NCBI GenBank assembly: GCA_017987055.1
Contig: JAGNUJ010000003.1
Span: 1 to 31,386, forward strand
Direction: 5' to 3'
DNA: 31,386 bases
Origin: Giesbergeria sp.
GTDB taxonomy: Bacteria; Pseudomonadota; Gammaproteobacteria; Burkholderiales; Burkholderiaceae_C
The position numbers and the translations under genes were made by a program. The notes beneath the pieces are model-generated. The model was not told the origin of the DNA and did not search any database. It was given only the letters and a program-made list of their open reading frames with translations. Positions 7,311 to 16,171 of this stretch are shown piece after piece; positions within the stretch are counted from its first letter, which is position 1, and the number at the start of each line of letters is the position of its first letter.

Positions 7311-7630
7311 TACATGTACCCCACTTCCTCAGGGATTTGATAGAAGGTCGGGTGGCGGTAAATCTTGTCAGCCGCTGGCTCAAAAAAGGCTTCTTTGTCT
7401 TCGGGCGCGCTGGCGGTGATCTGCGCCGAAGGCAGCACCCAGATGCTGACGCCTTCTTGGCGGCGTGTGTACACGTCGCGCGCCATGGTCAGCGCTTGCT
7501 GGGCGTCAGCAGCGTGCAGGCTGCCGCAGTGCTTGTGCTCCAAGCCTTGCTTGCTGCGGACAAAAACTTCCCACAACGGCCATTCTTTCAGGGCTGCGGG
7601 CGTGGGGGTAGCGGTGGCGGTCGTGTTCAT
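7310..7630 (-). CDS. paaB: Phenylacetyl-CoA epoxidase subunit PaaB
   Basis: Small bridging subunit of the PaaABCE complex (106 aa). The core [20 protein letters not shown] followed by [20 protein letters not shown] and VWVLPS-like (IWVLPSAQI) segments is typical. The ATG at 7630 is preferred over an upstream open frame because it overlaps the paaA stop by 4 nt (ATGA) and gives the usual family length. The alanine/threonine-rich N-terminal ten residues are variable in the family. Confidence 0.95.
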   Translation of the reverse strand: MNTTATATPTPAALKEWPLWEVFVRSKQGLEHKHCGSLHAADAQQALTMARDVYTRRQEGVSIWVLPSAQITASAPEDKEAFFEPAADKIYRHPTFYQIPEEVGYM

Positions 7631-8640
7631 GCTGCTTCCTTCAATGCTTTGGTCTGCTGTTTGCGGGCATAGGCTTGGGCGGCGTCGCGCACCCATTGGC
7701 CGTCGTTGTGGGCTTTGACGCGGGTGGCAAGGCGCTCTTTATTGCACGGGCCATTGCCGTTCACGGTTTCCCAGAACTCGTTCCAGTCGATGGCACCGTA
7801 GTCGTAGTGCTTGCGCTCTTCGTTCCATTTCAGGTCCGGGTCGGGCAGCGTCACACCCAGCACCTTGGCTTGCGGCACGGTGGCATCGATAAACTTTTGG
7901 CGCAGGTCGTCGTTGGAGATGCGCTTGATACCCCAGCGCATGCCTTGGGCGCTGTGCGGGCTGTCGGCGTCTGGCGGTCCAAACATCGCCAAGCACTTCC
8001 ACCACCAGCGGTTGACCGAGTCTTGCACCATGTCTTTTTGGGCTTGGGTGCCCTTCATCATGGTCAGCAGCGCTTCGTAGCCTTGGCGCTGGTGGAAGGA
8101 CTCTTCCTTGCACACGCGCACCATGGCACGGGCGTAAGGGCCGTAGCTGCAACGGCACAGCGGAATCTGGTTGCTAATCGCCGCGCCATCAACCAGCCAG
8201 CCAATCGTGCCCACGTCGGCCCAGTTCAGGGTCGGGTAGTTGAAGATTGAGCTGTACTTGGCACGGCCCGAGTGCAGGCCGTCCAGCATCTCGTCGCGGC
8301 TGGTGCCGAGGGTTTCCGCAGCGCTGTACAGGTACAGGCCGTGTCCGCCTTCGTCTTGCACCTTGGCAATCAGAATGGCTTTGCGCTTCAAGCTGGGCGC
8401 GCGGCTGATCCAGTTGCCTTCGGGCAGCATGCCAACGATTTCGCTGTGGGCGTGCTGGCTGATTTGGCGCACCAGCGTTTTGCGGTAGGCATCGGGCATC
8501 CAGTCTTGCGGCTCGATCTTGCCGTCGGCATCGATTTTGGCGTCAAAACGGGCTTGTGCTTCTGGGTTGTCCGACACCGATACTGTGGAAACTGGCTTCA
8601 GTCCAGCTTCGTTTTGCACGTTAAATGATTGCGTATACAT
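7627..8640 (-). CDS. paaA: Phenylacetyl-CoA epoxidase catalytic subunit PaaA
   Basis: Di-iron monooxygenase subunit (337 aa) that epoxidises the ring of phenylacetyl-CoA using O2. Metal ligands fit the family: Glu67 in HSEIVG, Glu97 and His100 in DEGGH (ExxH), and Glu180 and His183 in EESFH (second ExxH). The surrounding segments [18 protein letters not shown] and [13 protein letters not shown] are strongly conserved in PaaA. An AGGAGA ribosome site precedes the ATG. Upstream lie 86 nt containing two small hairpins, then the enoyl-CoA hydratase gene. The protein is complete and appears functional. Confidence 0.97.
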   Translation of the reverse strand: MYTQSFNVQNEAGLKPVSTVSVSDNPEAQARFDAKIDADGKIEPQDWMPDAYRKTLVRQISQHAHSEIVGMLPEGNWISRAPSLKRKAILIAKVQDEGGHGLYLYSAAETLGTSRDEMLDGLHSGRAKYSSIFNYPTLNWADVGTIGWLVDGAAISNQIPLCRCSYGPYARAMVRVCKEESFHQRQGYEALLTMMKGTQAQKDMVQDSVNRWWWKCLAMFGPPDADSPHSAQGMRWGIKRISNDDLRQKFIDATVPQAKVLGVTLPDPDLKWNEERKHYDYGAIDWNEFWETVNGNGPCNKERLATRVKAHNDGQWVRDAAQAYARKQQTKALKEAA

Positions 8641-8668
8641 GGTTCTGATCTCTCCTGGTGGGGAAAAT

Positions 8669-8706
8669 GGACTGCGTTCGAGCCAGTCCGGGACAGTGAT
8701 CCACTG
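8669..8706 (-). repeat. Two adjacent hairpins in the paaA 5' leader
   Basis: A perfect 6-bp stem GGACTG/CAGTCC (8669-8689, loop 9) and a perfect 5-bp stem CAGTG/CACTG (8694-8706, loop 3) lie back to back between the hydratase gene and paaA. No U-run follows. They may stabilise the paaABCDE segment of the transcript or mark a processing site. Confidence 0.35.
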
Positions 8707-8726
8707 CGGGATCTAACGCTTGCGCC

Positions 8727-9518
8727 TTACGGTAGCCAGGGCGCCGGACGTTTATCAAGAAAGGCACCAATGCCTCCCTTGGCTTCTTCTGTGGTGCGTT
8801 GGCGCGCGATGCGCTGCGCCGTTTCTTCCAGTACCGACGCATCGATCGGGCGCTCGCGCATGGCTTCAATCAGGTCTTTGGCCGCTTTTTGCGCTTGTGG
8901 CGCACCCAGCCGCAGTTCTTTGACCAAGGCTGCAATACGCTCGTCGAGCTGCTCGGCGGGCACCACTTCATTGACCAAACCGATCAGCAGGGCGCGCTCG
9001 GCAGCAATGCGTTCGGCACTTTGGAAGTAGCGCAAGGCGTGGCGCGGTCCAATGGCGCGCAGCACATACGGGCTGATCACCGAAGGAATAATGCCAAAGC
9101 GCACTTCCGAGGTGGCAAACACCGCATCGGTGGTGGCCACTGCCATATCGCAAGCCGCCGCCAGACCAGTGCCACCGCCCAACGCCAAGCCCTGCACCCG
9201 CGCAATGGTGGGTTTGGACAGGTTCGAGAGCAGGTGCAGCATCTGGGCAAACAGGCGCGCATCTTTGAGGTTGTCCTCTTGGCTGCTGACAGAAGCGCGG
9301 CGCATCCAGTTCAAGTCAGCACCGGCAGAAAAATGCCGTCCACGTCCGGCCAAGACCACTACGCGCACTGCAGGGTCGCTATCGAGGGCGCTGCAGGCCG
9401 CGCTCAAATCGGCAATCAACTCCTCGTTAAAGGCGTTGAACACCTCTGGACGGTTCATCCAGATGGTGGCCATCGACCCGTTGATTTCAACTTCTAAAGT
9501 GGCGTAACTGGTTGTCAT
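8727..9518 (-). CDS. Enoyl-CoA hydratase/isomerase family protein (PaaF position, LiuC-like sequence)
   Basis: Crotonase-fold enzyme of 263 aa. Oxyanion-hole segments are visible as HFSAGADLNWMRR (about residues 62-74) and VQGLALGGGTGLAAACD. In the paa pathway a hydratase (PaaF) is required for 2,3-dehydroadipyl-CoA, and this is the only unassigned crotonase in the cluster. However, the ADLNWM motif and the C-terminal pattern (RPIDASVLEETAQRIARQR, then GIGAFLDKR) resemble methylglutaconyl-CoA hydratases (LiuC/AtuE). The pathway role is therefore inferred from position. The ATG at 9518 is chosen; a TTG two codons upstream (9524) is in frame but less likely. It lies 53 nt after the binding-protein gene. 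Confidence 0.85.
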   Translation of the reverse strand: MTTSYATLEVEINGSMATIWMNRPEVFNAFNEELIADLSAACSALDSDPAVRVVVLAGRGRHFSAGADLNWMRRASVSSQEDNLKDARLFAQMLHLLSNLSKPTIARVQGLALGGGTGLAAACDMAVATTDAVFATSEVRFGIIPSVISPYVLRAIGPRHALRYFQSAERIAAERALLIGLVNEVVPAEQLDERIAALVKELRLGAPQAQKAAKDLIEAMRERPIDASVLEETAQRIARQRTTEEAKGGIGAFLDKRPAPWLP

Positions 9519-9571
9519 GGTCAAAACGTCTCAGGCAATAACTGCAAGGTCAATTCAGAGAAAACGCCGCC

Positions 9572-10717
9572 TTAAGGGGCGAGAGTCCAGTCGCCGTTTT
9601 TGATTTCCAGCATGCGGAAGGCGCTCAAATCCAAGCCCATGTGGTCGGTGGCCGACATGTTGACCACGCCGCCGGTGCCGACATAGCCCTTGGTGGCTTC
9701 GATGGCGTCACGTACCTTGGCTTTGTCGGTGCCGCCAGCGCGCTTGATGGCTTCGACCGCAATCATCAAACCGTCGTAGGCGTGGCCACCGAAGGTAGAG
9801 ATGTCGCTATTCCACTTGGCGGTGTAGGCCTTGGTGTAGGCCACCGATACGGGCTTTTGCACGTCGTTGTCGGGCAACTTGTCAGCCACCAGCAACGCGG
9901 CAGCTGGCAAGCGCACGCCATCGGCCGCAGGGCCAGCCAGCTTGATGAATTCTTCCGAACCTACGCCGTGGGCGTGGTACAGCGGCAAGTTGATGCCCAA
10001 CTGCTTGTAGTTCTTGGTAGCAATAGCTGGGCCTTGGCCCAGACCGAAAATGAATACGGCTTGCACGCCGGGGGTGTTTTTGATCTTGGTGAGCTGGGGG
10101 CTCATGTCGGTGTCTTTGGGACCGTAGGTTTCGTTGGCAACTAGCGTGATGCCGTATTTGGCGGCAACGCTTTCAGTTTCTTTTTTGCCCGACTGGCCAA
10201 AACCGCTGGTCTCCGAGAACAACGCCACCTTGGTGAGGTTGCGCTTGCGCATGTCTTCAAACACTTTTTCAGCGGCCATGCGGTCGGTGTGCGGTGTCTT
10301 GAAAACAAACTTCTTCACGGGTTCGACCACTACCACGGCACCGGCCAGCGAGATGAAGGGCACCCCGGCTTTTTCTACCAAAGGAACAATTGACATGGTC
10401 GAGCCCGTGGTCGTGCCACCCACCAACACGTCCACTTTGTCGCTCTCGATCAAGCGCTTGGCAAAGCCGTTGGCCTTGCTGGCATCGCTGCCGTCGTCGT
10501 AGTGCACCAATTCGAGCGGACGACCAAGCACGCCGCCGTCCTTGTTGATTTTTTCCACATAGAGCTGCATGGTTTTCAGCTCAGGGTCGCCCAAGAAAGC
10601 GGCGGGGCCGGTGACGGACAGAATGGAGCCGATTTTGATCGGATCAGCGGCATAGGCGTTGAGGGCGCCAAACGCCAAAGCGGCGCAGGAAATGAGTTTT
10701 TTAACGGGGAAGTTCAT
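9572..10717 (-). CDS. Periplasmic LivK-type substrate-binding protein
   Basis: Type I periplasmic binding protein of the HAAT importer family (381 aa). A Sec signal peptide is clear: KK at residues 6-7, a hydrophobic core, and cleavage predicted after AYA at about residue 23. The mature part begins ADPIKIGSILSVTGPAAFLG, the usual family opening, and includes LVGGTTTGSTMSIVPL and GGHAYDGLMIAVEAI. It is set between paaJ and the hydratase gene, well away from its likely partners livHMGF but in the same co-directional run. This suggests the importer brings in phenylacetate or a related aromatic acid. A strong CTAGGAGA site precedes the ATG. Substrate specificity is inference; binding residues were not modelled. 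Confidence 0.93.
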   Translation of the reverse strand: MNFPVKKLISCAALAFGALNAYAADPIKIGSILSVTGPAAFLGDPELKTMQLYVEKINKDGGVLGRPLELVHYDDGSDASKANGFAKRLIESDKVDVLVGGTTTGSTMSIVPLVEKAGVPFISLAGAVVVVEPVKKFVFKTPHTDRMAAEKVFEDMRKRNLTKVALFSETSGFGQSGKKETESVAAKYGITLVANETYGPKDTDMSPQLTKIKNTPGVQAVFIFGLGQGPAIATKNYKQLGINLPLYHAHGVGSEEFIKLAGPAADGVRLPAAALLVADKLPDNDVQKPVSVAYTKAYTAKWNSDISTFGGHAYDGLMIAVEAIKRAGGTDKAKVRDAIEATKGYVGTGGVVNMSATDHMGLDLSAFRMLEIKNGDWTLAP

Positions 10718-10758
10718 CGTTTTGTCTCCTAGGTTGTAGTAGTTTGATATTGAAATAC

Positions 10759-11970
10759 TTAAATACGTTCAATGATTAAGGCAATGCCCTGGCCAACGCC
10801 AATGCACATGGTGCACAAGGCGTAGCGGCCACCACGGCGCGCTAGCTCGTAGCTGGCAGTGGTCACCAAACGCGCGCCACTCATGCCCAGCGGATGGCCG
10901 ATGGCAATCGCGCCGCCGTTGGGATTGACTCTTTCTTCGTTGTCTGCGAGTTTCAAATCCCGCAGCACGGCCAGCCCTTGCGCGGCAAAGGCTTCGTTCA
11001 GTTCGATCACATCCATCTGGTCTAGCGTCAGGCCAGCCTTGGCCAGCACTTTGCGCACGGCCGGTGCTGGGCCAAAACCCATGATGCGTGGCAACACCCC
11101 CGCCGTGGCCATCGCCACCACCCGCGCCCGAGGTGTCAGGCCGTGGGCTTTGACACCGGCCGCCGAGGCCAGCAGCAAAGCGCAAGCGCCGTCGTTGACG
11201 CCCGAAGCGTTGCCTGCCGTCACTGTCAAATCGGCACCGTTGACGCCTTTGAGCTTGGCTAGCATCTCCAGCGTGGTCTCCGGGCGTGGATGCTCGTCGG
11301 TGTCAAAGACGATGGGGTCGCCTTTTTTGCGTGGCACCAGCACCGGCACCAACTCATCGGCAAAACGCCCAGCCGCGTGGGCTGCGGCCCAGCGCTGCTG
11401 CGAGCGCAGCGCAAACGCGTCTTGGTCGGCGCGCGAGACACTGAACTCTTGCGCCACGTTGTCCGCTGTTTGCGGCATCGAGTGGGTTTCGTAGACCTTC
11501 TTCATCAACGGGTTGATAAAGCGCCAGCCAATGGTGGTGTCGTACATGGTGGCGCTGCGCGCGAACGCGCTCTCGGCCTTGCCCATGACAAATGGCGCGC
11601 GTGACATGCTCTCGACACCGCCAGCAATCATCAAATCGGTGTCACCCGACTTGATGGAGCGCGCAGCCAGACCAATCGCATCCATGCCCGAGCCGCACAG
11701 GCGGTTTACGGTGGTGCCGGGTACTTCGACCGGCAAACCAGCCAGTAAGCCAGACATGCGGGCGACGTTGCGGTTGTCTTCACCGGCTTGGTTGGCGCAG
11801 CCGTAAATGATGTCTTCCACCGCCGCCCAGTCCACTTGGGGGTTGCGCTCCATCAAGGCCTTGAGTGGCACCGCGCCCAAGTCGTCGGGACGCACGCTGG
11901 CGAGCGTTCCGCCGTAGCGGCCAATCGGGGTGCGAATAGCGTCGCAGATAAATGCTTCGGTCATGGTCAT
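10759..11970 (-). CDS. paaJ: 3-oxoadipyl-CoA/3-oxo-5,6-dehydrosuberyl-CoA thiolase
   Basis: Thiolase (403 aa) that cleaves 3-oxoadipyl-CoA and the C8 intermediate of the phenylacetate route, releasing acetyl-CoA. The acylated cysteine is Cys92 in NRLCGSGMD. The catalytic His359 is in GHPLG, and Cys389 is in TMCIGVGQG, the ending typical of PcaF/PaaJ. The opening EAFICDAIRTPIGRYGG also matches that subfamily. A PcaF role in the beta-ketoadipate pathway cannot be excluded by sequence, but the location between paaK and other paa genes supports PaaJ. It starts 21 nt after paaK. Confidence 0.95.
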   Translation of the reverse strand: MTMTEAFICDAIRTPIGRYGGTLASVRPDDLGAVPLKALMERNPQVDWAAVEDIIYGCANQAGEDNRNVARMSGLLAGLPVEVPGTTVNRLCGSGMDAIGLAARSIKSGDTDLMIAGGVESMSRAPFVMGKAESAFARSATMYDTTIGWRFINPLMKKVYETHSMPQTADNVAQEFSVSRADQDAFALRSQQRWAAAHAAGRFADELVPVLVPRKKGDPIVFDTDEHPRPETTLEMLAKLKGVNGADLTVTAGNASGVNDGACALLLASAAGVKAHGLTPRARVVAMATAGVLPRIMGFGPAPAVRKVLAKAGLTLDQMDVIELNEAFAAQGLAVLRDLKLADNEERVNPNGGAIAIGHPLGMSGARLVTTASYELARRGGRYALCTMCIGVGQGIALIIERI

Positions 11971-11991
11971 ATTGCTGCTCAGGGCTTGGGC

Positions 11992-13317
11992 TTAGTTTTG
12001 TTTTGGACGGTGGTCAAACACGCGGCGGGCTTTGCCCACTTCGGTGCGCGGCAAGGTCTCAAACAGCATCACATTGACGCGGGTGGACACGCCAACGTTG
12101 GTCTTGATGCGGTGCTGCAACTCTTTGCTGATGTTGCTGCGGTCGGCATCGCTCAAACCGAAAGACAGCTCGCGCGTCACTTCGCAGCAGACTTCGATGT
12201 TGTCCAGGTGGCCATCGCGGTTCAGGATGATTTGGTAGGTACCGGCCAAACGCTTATCGCGCAGAATTTGCTCTTCAATTTGCGACGGGAACACGTTCAC
12301 GCCGCGAATAATCAGCATGTCGTCCGAGCGGCCGGTAATTTTGTCCATGCGGCGGAACGAGCGCGAAGTCGGTGCCAGCAGGCGTGTCAGGTCGCGGGTG
12401 CGGTAGCGAATGACCGGGAAAGCTTCCTTGGTCAACGAGGTGAACACCAGTTCGCCTTCGGATCCGTCGGGCAGCACTTCGCCGGTTTCGGGGTCGATGA
12501 TTTCTGGGTAGAAATGGTCTTCCCAAATCACTGGGCCGTCTTTGGTTTCAATGCACTCGCACGCCACGCCGGGGCCCATGACTTCGGTCAGGCCGTAGAT
12601 GTCGATGGCGTCCAGACCCAAATCGCGCTCAATCTCAGCGCGCATACCTTCGCCCCACGGCTCGGCACCAAAAATGCCGACCTTGAGCGAAATTTCTTCC
12701 GGTGGAATGCCCCGGCGCTGGAATTCTTCGGCAATCACCAGCGAGTACGACGGCGTAACCATGATGATTTCGGGCTGGAAGTCGATGATTTGCTGCACTT
12801 GCTTTTCGGTCTGACCACCCGACATCGGCACCACGATGCAACCCGCGCGCTCAGCGCCGTAATGCGCGCCCAAGCCGCCAGTAAACATGCCGTAGCCATA
12901 AGCGTTGTGTAGCATGTCGCCGGGGCGGCCACCGGCCGCACGAATCGAACGCGCCACCAAGTTGGCCCAGTGGTCGATGTCGTTGGCGGTGTAGCCGACG
13001 ACGATGGATTTGCCAGTGGTGCCCGACGAAGCGTGCAGGCGCGAGAGTTTTTGGCGCGGCACCGCAAACAGGCCAAACGGATAGTGATCGCGCAAATCCG
13101 TTTTGGTCATGAACGGAAACTTGGCCAAGTCGGCCAGCGTTTTCAGATCGTCCGGGTGTACACCTTTATCGTCAAAGGCCTTTTTGTGGTGTGGCACGTT
13201 GTCATAAGCGTGCTTGAGCGACCACTTCAGGCGCTCCAGTTGCAGCGCGGAAATTTCGTCGCGGCTGGCTTTTTCAATCGGCTCTAAGTCTTCCGGCAGG
13301 GATTTTTTGACGGTCAT
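11992..13317 (-). CDS. paaK: Phenylacetate-CoA ligase PaaK
   Basis: Cytosolic AMP-forming ligase (441 aa) making phenylacetyl-CoA, the first committed step. The ATP-binding P-loop SSGTTGK lies at residues 97-103. Other conserved segments are GYGMFTGGLGAHYGAE, FGAEPWGEGMR, DIYGLTEVMGPG, and the C-terminal ITGRSDDMLIIRGVNVFPSQIE. Length and motifs are normal. An AGGAG site lies 6 nt before the ATG. It follows paaI after 43 nt. Its product feeds PaaABCE encoded further along the same transcript. Confidence 0.97.
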   Translation of the reverse strand: MTVKKSLPEDLEPIEKASRDEISALQLERLKWSLKHAYDNVPHHKKAFDDKGVHPDDLKTLADLAKFPFMTKTDLRDHYPFGLFAVPRQKLSRLHASSGTTGKSIVVGYTANDIDHWANLVARSIRAAGGRPGDMLHNAYGYGMFTGGLGAHYGAERAGCIVVPMSGGQTEKQVQQIIDFQPEIIMVTPSYSLVIAEEFQRRGIPPEEISLKVGIFGAEPWGEGMRAEIERDLGLDAIDIYGLTEVMGPGVACECIETKDGPVIWEDHFYPEIIDPETGEVLPDGSEGELVFTSLTKEAFPVIRYRTRDLTRLLAPTSRSFRRMDKITGRSDDMLIIRGVNVFPSQIEEQILRDKRLAGTYQIILNRDGHLDNIEVCCEVTRELSFGLSDADRSNISKELQHRIKTNVGVSTRVNVMLFETLPRTEVGKARRVFDHRPKQN

Positions 13318-13360
13318 GGGTGACTCCTGGTTTCAATAGCGGTGTGCGGGGCGGGCTGGT

Positions 13361-13831
13361 TTACTTTTGCTGAGCGGCTTGTGCCAGCCCCGCAATCACT
13401 TCGCCTTGAATGCGGTATGACTTGCCCCGAAACAGTGCCACCACCTTGCCAGCTTGCGTGCGCACGGTGATGTCGTAGACCCCGGTGCGACCGGCTTGCG
13501 AGCGCTCGACAGCTTCGGCGTGCAGTACATCGCCTTCTTTTGCCGGTGCCAAAAAGTCGATGTTGCAGCCCGAGGCCACGGTGTTTTTGTTGTAGCTGTT
13601 GCAGGCGTAGGCAAAAGCGGTGTCGGCCAGCGAAAAAATCATGCCGCCGTGGCAAATGTGGTGGCCATTGACCATGTCGGCGCGCACGGTCATGGTCAAG
13701 TGCGCCGTGCCCGGCGCGACGCTGACGATGGCCATGCCCAGCGCCTGCGCTGCGTTATCGCGCGCCCACATGGCGTCGGCAGCAGCTTGCGCCAGCGCTT
13801 GGGCGGCTTCGGGGGTGAGGGCTTCAGTCAT
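13361..13831 (-). CDS. paaI: Phenylacetate-pathway hotdog thioesterase PaaI
   Basis: Acyl-CoA thioesterase (156 aa) that hydrolyses stalled phenylacetyl-CoA derivatives and frees CoA. The hotdog-fold core is visible: GHHICHGGMIFSLADTAFAY with the catalytic Asp in LADTAF, then ASGCNIDFLAPAKEGDVL. The ATG at 13831 (MTEALTPEAAQ) is preferred. It has a GGAAAG site 7 nt upstream and overlaps paaH by 8 nt. An in-frame TTG at 13849 would add six residues but lacks such a site. Confidence 0.94.
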   Translation of the reverse strand: MTEALTPEAAQALAQAAADAMWARDNAAQALGMAIVSVAPGTAHLTMTVRADMVNGHHICHGGMIFSLADTAFAYACNSYNKNTVASGCNIDFLAPAKEGDVLHAEAVERSQAGRTGVYDITVRTQAGKVVALFRGKSYRIQGEVIAGLAQAAQQK

Positions 13832-15356
13832 ACAAAGGCTTTCCGGCAAAAATATGGCGTTGGATGAGCGGTGAAATGCGGTAACGGTCTTCGCCGTAGC
13901 TGGTGCCGAGGTGGGCCAGCACGTCGCGCACAGTGCTTAAGCCAATGTGCTCGGCCCAAGCCAGCGGGCCTTGTGGATAGTTCACGCCCAAGCGCATCGC
14001 GGAATCGGCGGCGGTGACGGAGCAGACGCCTTGGTTCACGGCATCAGCGGCTTCGTTGGCCAGCATGGCCACGGTGCGCATCACGGCCAAACCGGGGATG
14101 TCGGCCAGTGGCGAGACTTTGAAGCCCGCTGCTTGCAACAAACCGACCGCTGCATCGACAGCCTTCGGTGCGCAACCAGCGGCGCTGGCCAGCGCCATGC
14201 GCGTGGCTTTGCTGTAGTCCAGCGCCAAGTCGATCAAAACGGTATTGGCGGTGCCCGACTCGTAAGCGCGCTGCGTAGCGCTGCGGCCATCGGTGACAAA
14301 CAACACGGCATCGTCGGCCTGCGCAATGCGGCCATCGGCCGAAGGGCTGCGGCTAAAGCCGACGCCAGCGGCGCTCAGTCGCTCGGCCAATGCTTTAGCG
14401 GCAGCCGATTCACCGCAAACGGTGATGGCGGCCGGCTGCGCGCAAGCGGCAGCCGTGGCCGGCGCAGGCATTTCAGCCCCGGCGCGGTAATCGTAAAAAC
14501 CACGGCCGGATTTTTTGCCGAAGAAACCGGCATCCACCAGCTCTTGCTGAATCAGCGACGGCAGAAAACGCGGGTCGTTGAAAAACGCATTCCACACCGA
14601 GCGCGTAACGGCAAAGTTGACATCGTGGCCAATCAAATCCATCAGCTCAAACGGGCCCATGCGAAAGCCACCGGCTTCGCGCATCACGGCGTCCAGCGTG
14701 GCGCAATCGGCTGCGCCCTCGCCCAGCAAGCGCAGGCCTTCGGCGTAATAAGGCCGGGCGACGCGGTTGACGATGAAACCGGGTGTCGATTTGGCGTGTA
14801 CCGGAACTTTGCCCCACGCGGTGGCGGTGGCAAACAGGGTGTCAGCGACAGCGCGGTCGGTGGCCAGACCCGAGACCACTTCCACCAACGCCATCAACGG
14901 CGCGGGGTTGAAAAAGTGCAGGCCCGCCAAGCGCTCAGGGTGCTTGAGCGCCGCGCTGATGGCCGTGACGGAAATTGACGAAGTGTTGGTGCCAAAAATG
15001 CAGTCGGCAGCGACGATGGTTTCTAGCTCGGCGTACAACCCTTGTTTGGCGGGCAGGCTTTCGACAATCGCCTCCACCACCAAGCCGGCATCGGCCAAAT
15101 CGGCCAATTTTTCTGCCGCTTGCAGGCGGGCGCCAGCTGCTTGCGCGGCCTCGGCGGTCAGCTTGCCTTTGGCGGCTAGCTTGTCAAATTGGGCGCGCAG
15201 ACCGGCAATGGCTTGGGCAGCGGCGTCGGCGCGGGTGTCAAACAGCTTGACGGGGTGGCCAGCGGCAGCAGCGACTTGGGCAATGCCGGCGCCCATCGCG
15301 CCAGCGCCAATCACGCCGACGACGGTTTGCGGGGACAAGGGTTGTGTACTCGCCAT
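13824..15356 (-). CDS. paaH: 3-hydroxyadipyl-CoA dehydrogenase PaaH
   Basis: NAD-dependent 3-hydroxyacyl-CoA dehydrogenase (510 aa) acting before the PaaJ thiolase. The Rossmann motif GAGAMG is at residues 17-22. The catalytic-region segment LHFFNPAPLMALVEVV is clear. The first C-terminal dehydrogenase domain includes GFIVNRVARPYYAEGLRLL and GPFELMDLIGHDVNF. A second copy follows near the end (AAVGLLQAAGFKV, then GVNYPQGPLAWAE). This duplicated C-terminal domain and length of about 500 residues are typical of PaaH/PaaC-type enzymes. A GGAGAG site precedes the ATG. It starts 5 nt after paaG. Confidence 0.96.
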   Translation of the reverse strand: MASTQPLSPQTVVGVIGAGAMGAGIAQVAAAAGHPVKLFDTRADAAAQAIAGLRAQFDKLAAKGKLTAEAAQAAGARLQAAEKLADLADAGLVVEAIVESLPAKQGLYAELETIVAADCIFGTNTSSISVTAISAALKHPERLAGLHFFNPAPLMALVEVVSGLATDRAVADTLFATATAWGKVPVHAKSTPGFIVNRVARPYYAEGLRLLGEGAADCATLDAVMREAGGFRMGPFELMDLIGHDVNFAVTRSVWNAFFNDPRFLPSLIQQELVDAGFFGKKSGRGFYDYRAGAEMPAPATAAACAQPAAITVCGESAAAKALAERLSAAGVGFSRSPSADGRIAQADDAVLFVTDGRSATQRAYESGTANTVLIDLALDYSKATRMALASAAGCAPKAVDAAVGLLQAAGFKVSPLADIPGLAVMRTVAMLANEAADAVNQGVCSVTAADSAMRLGVNYPQGPLAWAEHIGLSTVRDVLAHLGTSYGEDRYRISPLIQRHIFAGKPLYD

Positions 15357-15361
15357 GCTGC

Positions 15362-16159
15362 TTACTCTCCGGAAAAACGCGGAGCGCGTTTTTCCATAAA
15401 CGCGGCCACGCCTTCGGCGTAATCCGGGCTCCAGCCCAGCTCGCGCATAAAGCCGCCTTCCAGCGACAGTTGCTGCTCCAGCGTGTGCATGGGCGCGGCG
15501 TGCATGGCTTGGCGCGTGCGTACCAGCGCTTTGGTCGGCATGGCAGCCAGTTTGGCGGCCAGTGCGTCCACCGTGGCGACGAATTCAGCGTCTTCCACCG
15601 CCTGCCAAATCAAGCCCCACTCGGCGGCTTTTTCAGCCGGCAATTTGTCGGCCAACAAAGCCAAGCCCATCGCCCGCGCCATGCCGACGCGCTGCGGCAA
15701 GAACCAGGTACCGCCGGTGTCTGGAACCAAACCAATTTTGCTGAAGGCTTGCAAGAACGAGGCCGACTTGGTGGCGACCACCAAATCGCAGGCCAGCGCC
15801 ACGCTGGCACCAGCGCCAGCGGCAATGCCGTTGACCGCAGCGATGGTCGGCACGCGCAGGTTTTGCAAACGCAAAATCAGCGGCTTGTAGTGAGCTTCGA
15901 CCACGTTGCCAATGTCGGGCATCGGTGCGCCGGCTTGCACCGCCATTTCGGGGTCGGCCAAGTCTTGCCCGGCGCAAAAACCGCGGCCCGCGCCGGTCAA
16001 CACCAGCACGCGGACGCTTTTGTCGGCTTGGATGCCGTCGAGCACGGTGCGGATTTCCGCGTGCATCGCGCCGGTAAAGCTGTTGAGCTTGTCCGGGCGG
16101 CTCAAAGTCAGGCGGGCCACGCCCGCAGCTACGTCAAATTGGATGTTTTCAAACGTCAT
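15362..16159 (-). CDS. paaG: 1,2-epoxyphenylacetyl-CoA isomerase PaaG
   Basis: Crotonase-fold isomerase (265 aa) converting the ring epoxide to oxepin-CoA and later shifting a double bond. PaaG hallmarks are GRGFCAGQDLAD with the catalytic-loop Asp, AAVNGIAAGAGASVALACD, and FSKIGLVPDTGGTWFLPQR. The ATG at 16159 is chosen because an AAGGA site lies 9 nt upstream. A TTG three codons earlier is in frame but sits almost on that site. It begins 12 nt after the paaN stop. Confidence 0.95.
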   Translation of the reverse strand: MTFENIQFDVAAGVARLTLSRPDKLNSFTGAMHAEIRTVLDGIQADKSVRVLVLTGAGRGFCAGQDLADPEMAVQAGAPMPDIGNVVEAHYKPLILRLQNLRVPTIAAVNGIAAGAGASVALACDLVVATKSASFLQAFSKIGLVPDTGGTWFLPQRVGMARAMGLALLADKLPAEKAAEWGLIWQAVEDAEFVATVDALAAKLAAMPTKALVRTRQAMHAAPMHTLEQQLSLEGGFMRELGWSPDYAEGVAAFMEKRAPRFSGE

Positions 16160-16171
16160 GGCGGGCAATCC

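Noticed and set aside
10718..10758. Separate promoter before the binding-protein gene
   Set aside because: The gap is AT-rich with a strong ribosome site but too short (41 nt), and I could not place a convincing -35/-10 pair.
13832..13849. Longer PaaI starting at a TTG
   Set aside because: The ATG at 13831 has a well-spaced ribosome site and the usual short overlap with paaH.
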